The notes beneath the pieces are model-generated. The model was given only the letters and a program-made list of their open reading frames with translations. It did not search any database and had not been told where the DNA came from. Source: Muribaculaceae bacterium (GTDB lineage: Bacteria; Bacteroidota; Bacteroidia; Bacteroidales; Muribaculaceae). Taken from it: 57,533 nucleotides of DNA. The position numbers were made by a program, and so were the translations under genes. Every line of letters starts with the position of its first letter. The first letter of the stretch is position 1. Location: NCBI GenBank assembly GCA_028689665.1, contig JAQVCR010000011.1, positions 12,426-69,958 on the forward strand, written 5' to 3'. Shown piece by piece: positions 34,315 through 43,280 of this stretch.

Positions 34315-35270
34315 ACAAGACGCTGACAATACTAATGCTAGGTGGAGCAAAACGTGTTTCTATGGCAGAACAGCTAATTAAAGCTGGCGAATGTGCAGGA
34401 TATGAAGTGCGCATATATAGTCATGAGCTAAATCGTTGTGAGCCGATAGCAGTTGTCGGCAAGATTATTCCCGGTAGTAAATATTCTGAAGAGTCGGTAA
34501 TCGGAGAGATTAACGATCTGGTAAAAACATATAAAGTAGATATCTTATTACCATTCATTGATCCTGCTATCGAAATTGCAGTGAGATGCAAGGAGGGTAA
34601 TAAATCTCTGTTTTGCCCGGTTAGCGAGCTAGATACAGTTAGAATAATGTATGATAAGTGTGTCAGCTCGTTAGTATTTGAGCAAAATAATATCATTGTA
34701 CCTAAGCGTTATGGCGAAGAAGATGTGAAATTCCCCGTAATTTTAAAGCCTAGAACCGGCTCAGCATCTAAAGGTATAATAGTGGCTAAGTCGGCGGCTG
34801 AGTTTGCGTTGGTGGCTAACAAACAGAATTATTTGATTCAGGAATATATTGCGAATAGAGAGGAATATACGCTCGATTGCTATATAGGAATGAACGATAA
34901 TGAGATAAAATGTATAGTTCCGAGAATAAGAATTGAAACTGCCGGTGGCGAGGTTGCAAAGACTCAAACTTGTCGTATTCCCCAACTTCTATCTTTGGGT
35001 GAAGAGGTGATAACAAAGTTGAACCTTAAAGGGGCTGTAACTCTACAATTTATATATGATAAAGACAATAACCGTTTTTTGCTAATGGAAATTAATCCTC
35101 GACTTGGAGGTGGAGTGATATGTTCTATTCTGGCAGGAGCTAATATTGCTGAAATGATTGTCTCGGATTGGTTGGGCAGACACATCGATCCAGTAAAGAT
35201 ATGGAGAGATGGCGCTTTAATGACTCGATACTTTAAAGAAGTAATGTTTTATAATGATGGAATTAAATAA
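34311..35270 (+). CDS. ATP-grasp family ligase in the nonulosonate operon
   Basis: This 319-aa protein has a CarB-like ATP-grasp layout: an N-terminal pre-ATP domain (LTILMLGGAKRVSMAEQLI), the central VILKPRTGSASKGI segment, YLIQEYI, and the C-terminal metal-binding FLLMEINPRLGGG. Members ligate a carboxylate to an amine or similar nucleophile. The substrate here is unknown; the operon context suggests it modifies the sugar, for instance by adding an amino acid. It overlaps the dehydratase by four and neuB by 17 bases. Confidence 0.82.
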   Translation: MNKTLTILMLGGAKRVSMAEQLIKAGECAGYEVRIYSHELNRCEPIAVVGKIIPGSKYSEESVIGEINDLVKTYKVDILLPFIDPAIEIAVRCKEGNKSLFCPVSELDTVRIMYDKCVSSLVFEQNNIIVPKRYGEEDVKFPVILKPRTGSASKGIIVAKSAAEFALVANKQNYLIQEYIANREEYTLDCYIGMNDNEIKCIVPRIRIETAGGEVAKTQTCRIPQLLSLGEEVITKLNLKGAVTLQFIYDKDNNRFLLMEINPRLGGGVICSILAGANIAEMIVSDWLGRHIDPVKIWRDGALMTRYFKEVMFYNDGIK

Positions 35271-36267
35271 AGTGATAATTATAGCCGAGGCAGGAGTGAA
35301 TCATAATGGTAATTATGATTTAGCTGTCAAGATGATACACGAAGCTAAAAAGGCGGGTGCTGACTATGTGAAATTTCAAACGGCAGTCCCTGAGCTAGTT
35401 ATCTCTACATTTGCCCCTAAGGCAGAATATCAGAAAGAAACGACCGGTAGTGAGGAATCTCAATTAGAAATGTGTAAAGCTATTCATTTACCCCTCGATG
35501 CGTATAAAAAATTAAAATTGATTTGCGATGAAGTAGGGATAGGGTTTATGAGTACACCTTTCGATTTGGTTTCTATCGACACTCTCGAAAATCTTGGAAT
35601 GGATTATTACAAAGTTCCTTCGGGAGAAATAACTAATCTGCCTTATCTTCGCAAAATTGCATCTAAGCATATTCCTGTGATTATGTCTACCGGAATGAGT
35701 GAAATAGATGAAATTGCCGATGCTATACAAATCCTTGAAGATGGTGGGCTTGAGCGCAATCAGATTATATTACTGCATTGTAACACTCAATATCCTACAC
35801 CTTATTGCGATGTCAATCTTGCGGCGATGAATACGCTTGCTAGTCGATTTGGTGTAGTTGTCGGGTATAGCGACCACACTCAAGGAATAGAAATACCTAT
35901 TGCGGCAGTAGCAATGGGAGCAAAGGTTATTGAAAAGCATTTTACACTCGATTGTAATATGGAAGGCCCTGATCATAAAGCATCGTTAGAGCCTTCTCAG
36001 CTCAAAGCTATGGTCGATGCAGTTAGAAATGTAGAAAGAGCCATTGGAAGTAGCGAAAAGCATTCTTCGCCATCTGAAACGCTAAATAAAGTAGTTGCCC
36101 GAAAGAGTATTGTGGCAGCAAAGAAAATTAATAAAGGTGATAAGCTCACCGAACAAAATATAACTGTGAAACGTCCGGGCAATGGTATTTCGCCTATGCG
36201 TTGGGACGAGGTAGTGGGACAAATTGCTAAACGCAATTTTGAATACGATGAACTAATTGAAATTTGA
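35254..36267 (+). CDS. neuB: Sialic/legionaminic acid synthase (NeuB/LegI family)
   Basis: NeuB condenses PEP with a six-carbon N-acetyl sugar to the nine-carbon nonulosonate. The 337-aa protein has the barrel motifs IIAEAGVNHNG (residues 9-19), YVKFQTA, YYKVPSGEI, LLHCNTQYPTP and GYSDHTQG, and a C-terminal SAF (antifreeze-like) domain from about residue 280. Two adjacent ATG codons at 35254 and 35257 could both be used. Substrate (ManNAc or a 6-deoxy-diamino sugar) is not decided by sequence. Confidence 0.92.
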   Translation: MMELNKVIIIAEAGVNHNGNYDLAVKMIHEAKKAGADYVKFQTAVPELVISTFAPKAEYQKETTGSEESQLEMCKAIHLPLDAYKKLKLICDEVGIGFMSTPFDLVSIDTLENLGMDYYKVPSGEITNLPYLRKIASKHIPVIMSTGMSEIDEIADAIQILEDGGLERNQIILLHCNTQYPTPYCDVNLAAMNTLASRFGVVVGYSDHTQGIEIPIAAVAMGAKVIEKHFTLDCNMEGPDHKASLEPSQLKAMVDAVRNVERAIGSSEKHSSPSETLNKVVARKSIVAAKKINKGDKLTEQNITVKRPGNGISPMRWDEVVGQIAKRNFEYDELIEI

Positions 36268-36276
36268 TAAATTGTA

Positions 36277-37437
36277 ATGAGGAAAATATGTATAGCTACC
36301 GGAACAAGAGCTGATTGGGGCTTATTGTGTGGTATCGCAAAGGCATTGAAAGAGCGTAAAGATGTTAAGTTGCAGATAATTGCAACTAATATGCACTTGT
36401 CGCCAAAATTTGGAAATACATATAAAGAAATTGTTGCCGATGGATTTAAAATAAATTGTCATATTCCATTACTCGATAATACTGATACAGCCGGCGATAC
36501 AGTGCGCTCGATGGGCATAGCAATGAATGGATTTGCATCTGCTTTCGAGGAACTTGAACCCTATGTGCTGGTTATCTTGGGCGATCGCACCGAGATGCTT
36601 GCTGCATCGAGTGCCGCATTGATATTTCGTATTCCTATTGTTCATATTGCCGGTGGTGCAATATCCGAAGGCGCTTATGATGATAGTATCAGGCATTGCA
36701 TAACTAAGATGAGTCATATTCATCTCACAGAGACAGAACAATATCGTCAACGGGTTATTCAATTGGGCGAAAATCCAAAATATGTAATTAATACCGGAGC
36801 GATAGGCGTTCATAATATATTAAATGCAAATTATTTATCAAAAGCTGAGATTGAAAAAGAAGTTGGGCTTACTATTGGTAAAAATACGTTAATGGTAACA
36901 TTTCACCCTGCGACTCTTGATACGGTAGAGCCTAAAGTGCAATGTGAAAATCTTCTTAAAGCTCTTGATGAACATCCTGAATGTAATATTGTGTTCACTT
37001 ATCCTAATAATGATGCTAATGGGAGAGTGATTATAAGTCTTATCGAGCAATATGTGGGTAGCAATCATGGCAGATGTGTAGTTTTTCCTTCGTTGGGACA
37101 GTTGCGCTATCTTTCTGTACTTAAATATGCCGGCGCAGTTGTCGGGAATTCATCTAGTGGTATTGTAGAAGTACCATCGATGGGTATTCCTACTCTGGAT
37201 ATTGGTATTCGTCAACGCGGACGACTTGCCGCCGACTCGGTTATCCATTGTGGGGTAACTAAAGAAGAAATTTCAAAAGGCCTTAATACTGTTCTTTCTG
37301 ATGAGATCAGACAATTGGCGAGCTTGAAAAATAATCCATATCAGCAGCCTGATACTCTTAATAAGATTGTAAAAGCTATTTGTGAAACTCCGCTTGATAA
37401 TATAATTATTAAGCATTTTTATGATATAAACAAATGA
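36277..37437 (+). CDS. neuC: Hydrolysing UDP-GlcNAc 2-epimerase (NeuC/LegG family)
   Basis: This 386-aa enzyme hydrolyses a UDP-N-acetylhexosamine with inversion at C2, releasing the ManNAc-type precursor for NeuB. Motifs include TGTRADWGLL (residues 7-16), VILGDRTEML, IVHIAGGAISEGAYDDSIRH, FHPATLDT and GNSSSGIVE. It ends by overlapping the cytidylyltransferase gene (ATGA). It may act on UDP-GlcNAc or on a LegB-derived substrate. Confidence 0.92.
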   Translation: MRKICIATGTRADWGLLCGIAKALKERKDVKLQIIATNMHLSPKFGNTYKEIVADGFKINCHIPLLDNTDTAGDTVRSMGIAMNGFASAFEELEPYVLVILGDRTEMLAASSAALIFRIPIVHIAGGAISEGAYDDSIRHCITKMSHIHLTETEQYRQRVIQLGENPKYVINTGAIGVHNILNANYLSKAEIEKEVGLTIGKNTLMVTFHPATLDTVEPKVQCENLLKALDEHPECNIVFTYPNNDANGRVIISLIEQYVGSNHGRCVVFPSLGQLRYLSVLKYAGAVVGNSSSGIVEVPSMGIPTLDIGIRQRGRLAADSVIHCGVTKEEISKGLNTVLSDEIRQLASLKNNPYQQPDTLNKIVKAICETPLDNIIIKHFYDINK

Positions 37438-38120
37438 AAGCATTAGTAATTATTCCTGCTCGTGGTGGAAGTAAAGGAATCCCTCGAAAGAATATAAAAT
37501 CTATTTGTGGCAAGCCTCTGATTGGCTATACGATTGAAGTAGCAAAAGAAATTGCCAACGTCGTAGATATTTGCGTATCGACCGACGATGCTGAAATTGC
37601 AACAATTGCTGAGAGCTTTGGAATTCCTGTTCCTTTCATCCGGCCTGATGTTTTATCGTCCGATACTGCAGGAAGTAGGGAGGTGATGCTTCATGCAATA
37701 GATTTCTATAAGGAACAAGGAAAGCTGTATGATACAATAATTTTACTTCAGCCGACTTCTCCATTCAGAAATGCCGATGATGTGAGAGCTTGTATCGCTC
37801 TTTATTCAGCCGACATTGATATGGTAGTTTCGGTGAAAGTGGCGGCAAGTAATCCTTATTATAATTGCTTTGAGTGTGATGAAGACGGACTTCTACACAT
37901 CTCAAAAGGTGAAGGACTGTTTACTCGTCGTCAAGATGCTCCAAAGACGTGGGAGTATAATGGTGCTGTATATATAATTAATGTCGACTCATTAAGAAAG
38001 ATGCCTCTAGGGGCTTTTCCTAAAAGGATAATGTATGAGATGCCTGCCGAAAGAAGTCTTGATATTGACACTCCAATTGATTTAAAAATTGCTGAGGCTG
38101 TAATGTCGGGCAATATATAA
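37434..38120 (+). CDS. neuA: CMP-nonulosonate cytidylyltransferase (NeuA/LegF family)
   Basis: This 228-aa nucleotidyltransferase activates the nonulosonic acid with CTP. The N-terminal IIPARGGSKGIPRKNIK (residues 5-21) binds CTP. Also present are DICVSTDDAEI, LLQPTSPFRN and a C-terminal E-R-S-L-D-I-D-T-P-I-D-L motif typical of CMP-sialate synthetases. It overlaps neuC by four bases and is followed after 12 bp by aroA. Confidence 0.92.
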   Translation: MKALVIIPARGGSKGIPRKNIKSICGKPLIGYTIEVAKEIANVVDICVSTDDAEIATIAESFGIPVPFIRPDVLSSDTAGSREVMLHAIDFYKEQGKLYDTIILLQPTSPFRNADDVRACIALYSADIDMVVSVKVAASNPYYNCFECDEDGLLHISKGEGLFTRRQDAPKTWEYNGAVYIINVDSLRKMPLGAFPKRIMYEMPAERSLDIDTPIDLKIAEAVMSGNI

Positions 38121-38132
38121 ATATATTTCTTT

Positions 38133-39356
38133 ATGAATTACAATATTTTATTTCCACAAAGTATCAATGCCGAAATAAATCTGCCTGCGTCTAAAAGCAT
38201 CAGTAACCGGGCATTAATCATTAATGCTTTAAGTACATTGCAAGGCGAGCTTATTAATATTGCTCATTGTGATGATACCGATGCCATGGTAGCTGCATTG
38301 AATAGCTGTGATACAAATATAAATATTGGAGCTGCAGGCACTGCCATGCGTTTTCTTACGGGGTATTTTGCAATGCAGAATGGCAGGAATGTGATTTTAG
38401 ATGGTAGTGCGAGAATGCGTCAGCGTCCGTTGAGAATATTAGTAGATGCGCTTGAGCAATGTGGCGCAAAGATAGAATATCTTTCTGCCGATGGCTTTCC
38501 TCCGATTGCTATCATTGGTGCGAAGCTGGATAAATGCAGCGATATTGAATTGCCCGGAAATATTAGCTCTCAATATATATCATCGTTAATGATGATTGCG
38601 CCACTTATGCCAAAGGGGCTGAAGATTCATCTTACGGGAGATATTATGTCGATACCATATATAGATATGACTCTCTCGCTTATGCAGCAATTTGGAATAA
38701 AATGCCATAGAGAGAACGATTTCATTTCAATTGAGAATGGTGAATATTCTTTGTCTGCTTTTACTATCGAGAGTGATTGGTCGGCAGCTTCGTATTGGTA
38801 TGAAATTGTTGCTCTTTTGCCCGATTCTAAGATATTATTAAAAGGTCTGACAGAAAATAGTATTCAAGGGGATAGTTTTGTCCTCAATATTTTTGAGCAA
38901 CTAGGTGTTGAAAGTAAATTTATAGATAGCGGAGTGCTATTGTCGGCAACAAGAAAGGTAACTAATTTCCTTGATTTAGATTTGTCGAAGCAACCCGATT
39001 TGGCTCAGACTATTGTTGTGAGTGCCTGTATGCTCGATGTGTCGTTTAATATTACCGGGCTGGCAACGCTAAAAATAAAGGAAACCGATAGGATAGAGGC
39101 TTTGCGAAGTCAGCTGTATAAATTGGGCTATGTAATAAGTGTATCTGAAGATAATTCTTTGTCGTGGACCGGTGAGAAATGTATGCCACAATCAACGCCT
39201 GAAATTGATACTTTCGACGACCACCGAATGGCTATGTCGTTTGCTCCGGTTGCAATTAAATTTCCTAATTTGAGGATTAACAACATCGAGGTAGTGAGCA
39301 AATCGTATCCCGATTTTTGGAATCATTTACTTAGCTGTGGAGTTAATCTGAAATGA
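38133..39356 (+). CDS. aroA: 3-phosphoshikimate 1-carboxyvinyltransferase (EPSP synthase)
   Basis: AroA transfers enolpyruvate from PEP to shikimate 3-phosphate in aromatic amino-acid synthesis. The 407-aa protein has PASKSISNRAL (residues 18-28), GAAGTAMRFLTGY, RMRQRPLRILVDAL, ETDRIEAL and DDHRMAMSFAP. It is the last gene of the nonulosonate run, 12 bp after neuA and before a terminator. A variant with another acceptor cannot be excluded, but the motifs are canonical. Confidence 0.94.
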   Translation: MNYNILFPQSINAEINLPASKSISNRALIINALSTLQGELINIAHCDDTDAMVAALNSCDTNINIGAAGTAMRFLTGYFAMQNGRNVILDGSARMRQRPLRILVDALEQCGAKIEYLSADGFPPIAIIGAKLDKCSDIELPGNISSQYISSLMMIAPLMPKGLKIHLTGDIMSIPYIDMTLSLMQQFGIKCHRENDFISIENGEYSLSAFTIESDWSAASYWYEIVALLPDSKILLKGLTENSIQGDSFVLNIFEQLGVESKFIDSGVLLSATRKVTNFLDLDLSKQPDLAQTIVVSACMLDVSFNITGLATLKIKETDRIEALRSQLYKLGYVISVSEDNSLSWTGEKCMPQSTPEIDTFDDHRMAMSFAPVAIKFPNLRINNIEVVSKSYPDFWNHLLSCGVNLK

Positions 39357-39361
39357 TATAA

Positions 39362-39390
39362 AAAAATCCGAGCATTTTGCCCGGATTTTT
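39362..39390. terminator. Shared terminator between aroA and nagA
   Basis: AAAAATCCG (39362-39370) pairs with CGGATTTTT (39382-39390), extended by GC pairs. A-rich on the left and T-rich on the right, it can stop transcription from both converging genes. Confidence 0.85.
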
Positions 39391-39409
39391 AGTTATATGC
39401 CATTTCCTT

Positions 39410-40567
39410 TTAGTCAATGTTGATTTCTTTTCCCATTGCTATCACTCCTTCAAGATTAAGTTCATCATTAAGAATCATAATGTCGGCATCTTTGCCTTTG
39501 TGCAGGCTGCCTTTACGATCGTATACGCCCATTATCTTAGATGGAGTTTCCGAAGCCATACGCACTGCATCTTCGAGTGGAATACATGCTTCATTTACAA
39601 CTGTACGGATCAAACGATCCATTGTAGCAATACTTCCGGCTAGAGCCGAACGGTCGGCTAGCTTACACACTCCGTCTTCTATTATTACGCGAGGATCGAA
39701 TGCTGTAGTGCTGTCGCTTGCTGCGCATGCTAGAGCATCTGTGATTAGACATGTTTTCTCTACGCCTTTGGTCTTGTGAATTAGTTTTAGGATTACAGGA
39801 GGAACGTGAATTCCGTCGCCGATCATCTCTACTGTCATATCGTCAATTAGATAGATACTTTCAACAGTGCCTTCGTGCTTAAATTCGTGATACTTATGGA
39901 ATCCGGGCATTGCGTTATAGAAGTGAGTGGCGTGGCTAAATCCTGCTTTATATCCTGCATATATATCATTAAATCCTGCCGAGGTGTGGGCTACAGATGC
40001 TAGAATTGCTTTGCTGGTAATGTATTTGGCAAATTCTAATGCCCCCGGTAGCTCTGGTGCTGCGTCCCAACGTTTAATACAATTGTAATTTTCAACTAGA
40101 GGAATGTATTCTTTTGGATCCGGATTCTTGATATTTTCGGGGATTTGCCCGCCTGCCATATTGATATTTAGATAGTGTCCCTCTAGGTGTAGTCCTAGTA
40201 TTGGGCTATCAGGCTCGTCCATTAATTTAGTACAAGTTTGTGCGGCGGCTTCTATCATTGGAATTGTCGATGATGATAGAGTAGGGAAGATACTTGTTGT
40301 TCCATATTTCATATGTGCTGCAGCAGCTGTTCTGAATGCGTCTTCACTTCCTTCCATAAAGTCGCGTCCACCACCACCATGAACATGAATTTCTACTCCT
40401 CCGGGAACTACGTGCATACCTTTAGCGTCAATTACTTTGTCGGCATGTTCAATAATTCTACTGTTGTTAATTATTTCGGCTATTTTATTGCCATTAATAA
40501 TTATGGAGCCATCTTGAATCCAGCCACTGTGGGTCAAAATGTGCGCATTGTGTATTTGCGTTATCAT
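39410..40567 (-). CDS. nagA: N-acetylglucosamine-6-phosphate deacetylase
   Basis: NagA removes the acetyl group from GlcNAc-6-phosphate, feeding amino-sugar catabolism or recycling. The 385-aa amidohydrolase has the metal site HVHGGGGRDF (residues 61-70), HLEGHYLN (near 125), HTSAGFNDIYAGYKAGFSHA (near 194) and the catalytic Asp in ITDALA. HLEGHYLN replaces the common HLEGPFL. It converges with aroA and is not in the same operon. Confidence 0.94.
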   Translation of the reverse strand: MITQIHNAHILTHSGWIQDGSIIINGNKIAEIINNSRIIEHADKVIDAKGMHVVPGGVEIHVHGGGGRDFMEGSEDAFRTAAAAHMKYGTTSIFPTLSSSTIPMIEAAAQTCTKLMDEPDSPILGLHLEGHYLNINMAGGQIPENIKNPDPKEYIPLVENYNCIKRWDAAPELPGALEFAKYITSKAILASVAHTSAGFNDIYAGYKAGFSHATHFYNAMPGFHKYHEFKHEGTVESIYLIDDMTVEMIGDGIHVPPVILKLIHKTKGVEKTCLITDALACAASDSTTAFDPRVIIEDGVCKLADRSALAGSIATMDRLIRTVVNEACIPLEDAVRMASETPSKIMGVYDRKGSLHKGKDADIMILNDELNLEGVIAMGKEINID

Positions 40568-40598
40568 ATAGTGTGTACTTTAATCTTAAAAATCTGTA

Positions 40599-40606
40599 CA
40601 AAATTA
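40599..40606 (-). promoter_or_regulatory. Promoter -7 box of nagA
   Basis: TAATTTTG on the minus strand lies 32 bp before the nagA ATG. Confidence 0.55.
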
Positions 40607-40815
40607 ATAATTAATATTCAATATTGTATTAATGTTAATGTTTAATTAAGTGAAATATTAGTTTTATATTTATTATATTGATTCGACATAAGATTTAATT
40701 TATTATGCCGATTTTTTTTTGAAATATTGCAAGGCTGAAAATTAATCTTGAGGCAAAAAAAATTACATAGACTAAAAAAAATTACTAAAGTTATTGCAGA
40801 TTTAATTTTTTTGCC

Positions 40816-40823
40816 TACCTTTG
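40816..40823 (+). promoter_or_regulatory. Promoter -7 box of tRNA-His
   Basis: TACCTTTG lies 12 bp before the tRNA 5' end. A weak ATTG occupies the -33 position near 40793. The rest of the gap 40607-40815 shows nothing recognisable. Confidence 0.75.
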
Positions 40824-40834
40824 CAAGCACAAAT

Positions 40835-40912
<78 letters not shown>

Positions 40913-40919
40913 TAAAAAA

Positions 40920-40946
40920 GGATACTGATTTCAGTATCCTTTTTTT
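40920..40946 (+). terminator. Terminator of tRNA-His
   Basis: A 9-bp perfect stem (GGATACTGA at 40920-40928, TCAGTATCC at 40931-40939) is followed by seven T residues. Confidence 0.92.
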
Positions 40947-40987
40947 GTGGGTATATTAAAGAGCCAAATTGTAAAATGGAAGATAGC

Positions 40988-41602
40988 TTAAAAATTAGAT
41001 ATTATTTTCTGTAATTCGTGTAAGAAGTGGCTGGCATGGCTTCCGTCCATTTGAACGTGGTGAAATTGCAAAGAAATTTTTAGCGTTGTTTTGAACCACG
41101 ATTTTTTATATCTGCTCCATGCTAAGAAGGGGTTGTTAAAGATTCCGCTGTACATATTTATTGCATAATCTATTTCGTAGCTTGCTAGTGCCGATGTGCC
41201 TACAATCATACAATCATCTACATTAAAATTCGTACAGCTCCGGGCTGCTTGTTGAGATAGAGCGAGATAATCGCTGTTGAATTTTTCTAAATCTGCTGAA
41301 AAAGGAATGTCGCACGAATTTATTCCACCATTACAATTGTTTAAAATTATATTTATTGCAAATTTATCGTATTGGTAGAATTTCTTGTCTTTCACTAAAA
41401 CTTTGAATTCTGGAATTTTCTCAGCGGCAAGTCCAATGCAGTAACATAATAGCATATTTAATTTGAGCTTTCTGCGTTTAGCTATGCTAATAATTCGTGA
41501 AATGTCGAGAGTATATAGCAATGTAACCATTGGCATAGGTGCATCTATAAACATTTCGTAAGCCATTGCTCTTGCAGTATCTTGGGGGTTTATTTCTTTC
41601 AT
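40988..41602 (-). CDS. CatA-like (chloramphenicol acetyltransferase family) protein
   Basis: This 204-aa protein has the CAT fold markers: an N-terminal P-M-P-M-V-T-L-L-Y-T-L-D-I strand, a central NPFLAWSRYKK segment and the catalytic HHxxxDG motif near the C-terminus (QFHHVQMDGSHASHF). Family members acetylate small hydroxyl substrates using acetyl-CoA as trimers. Housekeeping CatA-like homologues are common in Bacteroidales, so drug resistance cannot be inferred from family alone. Confidence 0.85.
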   Translation of the reverse strand: MKEINPQDTARAMAYEMFIDAPMPMVTLLYTLDISRIISIAKRRKLKLNMLLCYCIGLAAEKIPEFKVLVKDKKFYQYDKFAINIILNNCNGGINSCDIPFSADLEKFNSDYLALSQQAARSCTNFNVDDCMIVGTSALASYEIDYAINMYSGIFNNPFLAWSRYKKSWFKTTLKISLQFHHVQMDGSHASHFLHELQKIISNF

Positions 41603-41621
41603 TGCAAAAAATATTAGTATG

Positions 41622-41629
41622 CAAAGTTA
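41622..41629 (-). promoter_or_regulatory. Promoter -7 box of the CatA-like gene
   Basis: TAACTTTG on the minus strand lies 20 bp before the start codon. Confidence 0.6.
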
Positions 41630-41704
41630 AGAAAAAAAGAATCGATATTCCATTAAGCCGATTGCTAATATAATGTAGAGAATACCTTTTACATTAATAG
41701 TTAT

Positions 41705-43162
41705 CTATATAGTCTTTTTATTGCGAAATCTGCCTAGAGCATATTCTAAAGCATCTTGCTGGATTTTAGATTTTAAAAGATAGTTTATAATGAAGTATAT
41801 TCCGAAACCACTTATAAATTGAACAGCCAGTATTATAATTACAGAATCAGAAAAATGTAATATTGCCATTGCCGGGACTAAAGATATTATCGTTATTCCT
41901 AAATATGGGATTATATCGGCTATTAGTCTTTTCACCGGGTATTGCGTAACTTTTGCTGTGAGATATATTGAAATTATATAATATAACGCACCGGCTATGA
42001 GTTGTCCCCAAATAAGAGTGTAAATATCATATTTTATTGTTGCAAAAATCGCTATTATGGTGAGTGCGTCTTTTATTATTTCGCTATATACTAGTATTTT
42101 GGTTCGCCCTATCGACAGAATATAATTATTATAAAGCGATGTCAACACTGTGAATATTCCACGAAGTAAGAGAATCTGAAATAAGAGGATTGCTGCATCC
42201 CATTTTGTGCTGAAGAGTAAATGGAATATAGGTTCGGCTGCTACAAATAGCAAGCCGAAACATGGGAATAGAATATAAGCTGTGAAGCGGTTTGTCTTTG
42301 CCAATGCTCGCATAAAACGTTCTTTGTCGTCTTGAAATTCACTCATTACCGGCAGAAATGAAGCTGTGATGATTTGAGAAAGCGAAGCTATTCCCATTTT
42401 GCTCCATTTATCGGCTTGGGTGTATAATCCTAGTTGAGACAGACTATAGTATGCTCCGATTATAAATGAGTATATATTAAGAAATATCGTATTTAGAAAC
42501 GATGTAGCCATAACGCCTGAGCCGACAGCAAAAATGGATTTTAATGAGGCTGTGCTGAAAGTCAGTCCGGGTGTCCATTTGGTTGTAACCCATAGAATTA
42601 ATGATTTCAGAGAGGCTAAAATTATTGATTGCCACACAATAGCCCATGCTCCAAATCCGGTTAAAGCCAATGCTATACCGGCAATTCCCGACACAGTAAG
42701 GGCAATGGTATTGCTCACGGCAATCATCTTTACGTTCATCTGCTTCATTAAACGATTTGTCTGTACTATGGCTGTTGCATTTAGTATGAATGTGAGAAAC
42801 ATTACTCTTGACAAGTCGATAAGCCGGGTATCGTGAAAAATGTCGGCAATAAGTGGCGCGCCGATCCACAGAAGTATATATATTGCTATGCTGGAAAGCA
42901 GGTTGAAATAGAATACAGTGGAGTAATCGGTCTGTGTCGGATTTTTGCGTTGTATAAGTGCGTTGGAAAAGCCGCTATCAACAAATAGATTTGCAAAAGC
43001 TTGAAATACTAAGATCGAGCCAACGAGTCCGAAATCTTCTTTAGATAATACATTGGCAAGCACTATTCCGGTAATAGCATAGAGTATTTGCGACGATAGT
43101 TTTTCTATCGTGTTCCATTTTATGGTGCGAGCTGTTTTTATTTTTAAATTATCTTCTTCCAT
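41705..43162 (-). CDS. Oligosaccharide flippase family protein (WzxC/TuaB-like)
   Basis: This 485-aa polytopic membrane protein has about 12-14 hydrophobic helices. Its N-terminal region (TIKWNTIEKLSSQILYAITGIVLANVL broken by EDFGLVGS) and SNALIQRKNPTQTDYSTVFY are typical of the lipopolysaccharide/teichuronic flippase group. It probably moves a lipid-linked oligosaccharide across the inner membrane. No glycosyltransferase is directly attached, so its cargo is unknown; the nonulosonate and dTDP-sugar clusters nearby are candidates. Confidence 0.88.
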   Translation of the reverse strand: MEEDNLKIKTARTIKWNTIEKLSSQILYAITGIVLANVLSKEDFGLVGSILVFQAFANLFVDSGFSNALIQRKNPTQTDYSTVFYFNLLSSIAIYILLWIGAPLIADIFHDTRLIDLSRVMFLTFILNATAIVQTNRLMKQMNVKMIAVSNTIALTVSGIAGIALALTGFGAWAIVWQSIILASLKSLILWVTTKWTPGLTFSTASLKSIFAVGSGVMATSFLNTIFLNIYSFIIGAYYSLSQLGLYTQADKWSKMGIASLSQIITASFLPVMSEFQDDKERFMRALAKTNRFTAYILFPCFGLLFVAAEPIFHLLFSTKWDAAILLFQILLLRGIFTVLTSLYNNYILSIGRTKILVYSEIIKDALTIIAIFATIKYDIYTLIWGQLIAGALYYIISIYLTAKVTQYPVKRLIADIIPYLGITIISLVPAMAILHFSDSVIIILAVQFISGFGIYFIINYLLKSKIQQDALEYALGRFRNKKTI

Positions 43163-43215
43163 TTGTGAGTGTAAAGATATTCAAAAGTGCTTGAATTGCC
43201 TTAATAATAAGACGG

Positions 43216-43255
43216 AAAAAAGCAGTGATTATTTTATTATAAACTAATCACTGCT
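43216..43255 (-). terminator. Terminator after the DUF2807 gene
   Basis: AGCAGTGATTA (43221-43231) pairs with its complement at 43245-43255. On the minus strand it is followed by TTTTT. Confidence 0.85.
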
Positions 43256-43280
43256 CGATTGTATGAAAAATTGTCTATTC

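Noticed and set aside
40988-41602. Acquired chloramphenicol-resistance gene
   Set aside because: The HHxxxDG motif is present, but base composition matches the neighbours and there is no mobile element nearby; CatA-like housekeeping homologues are common in this order.
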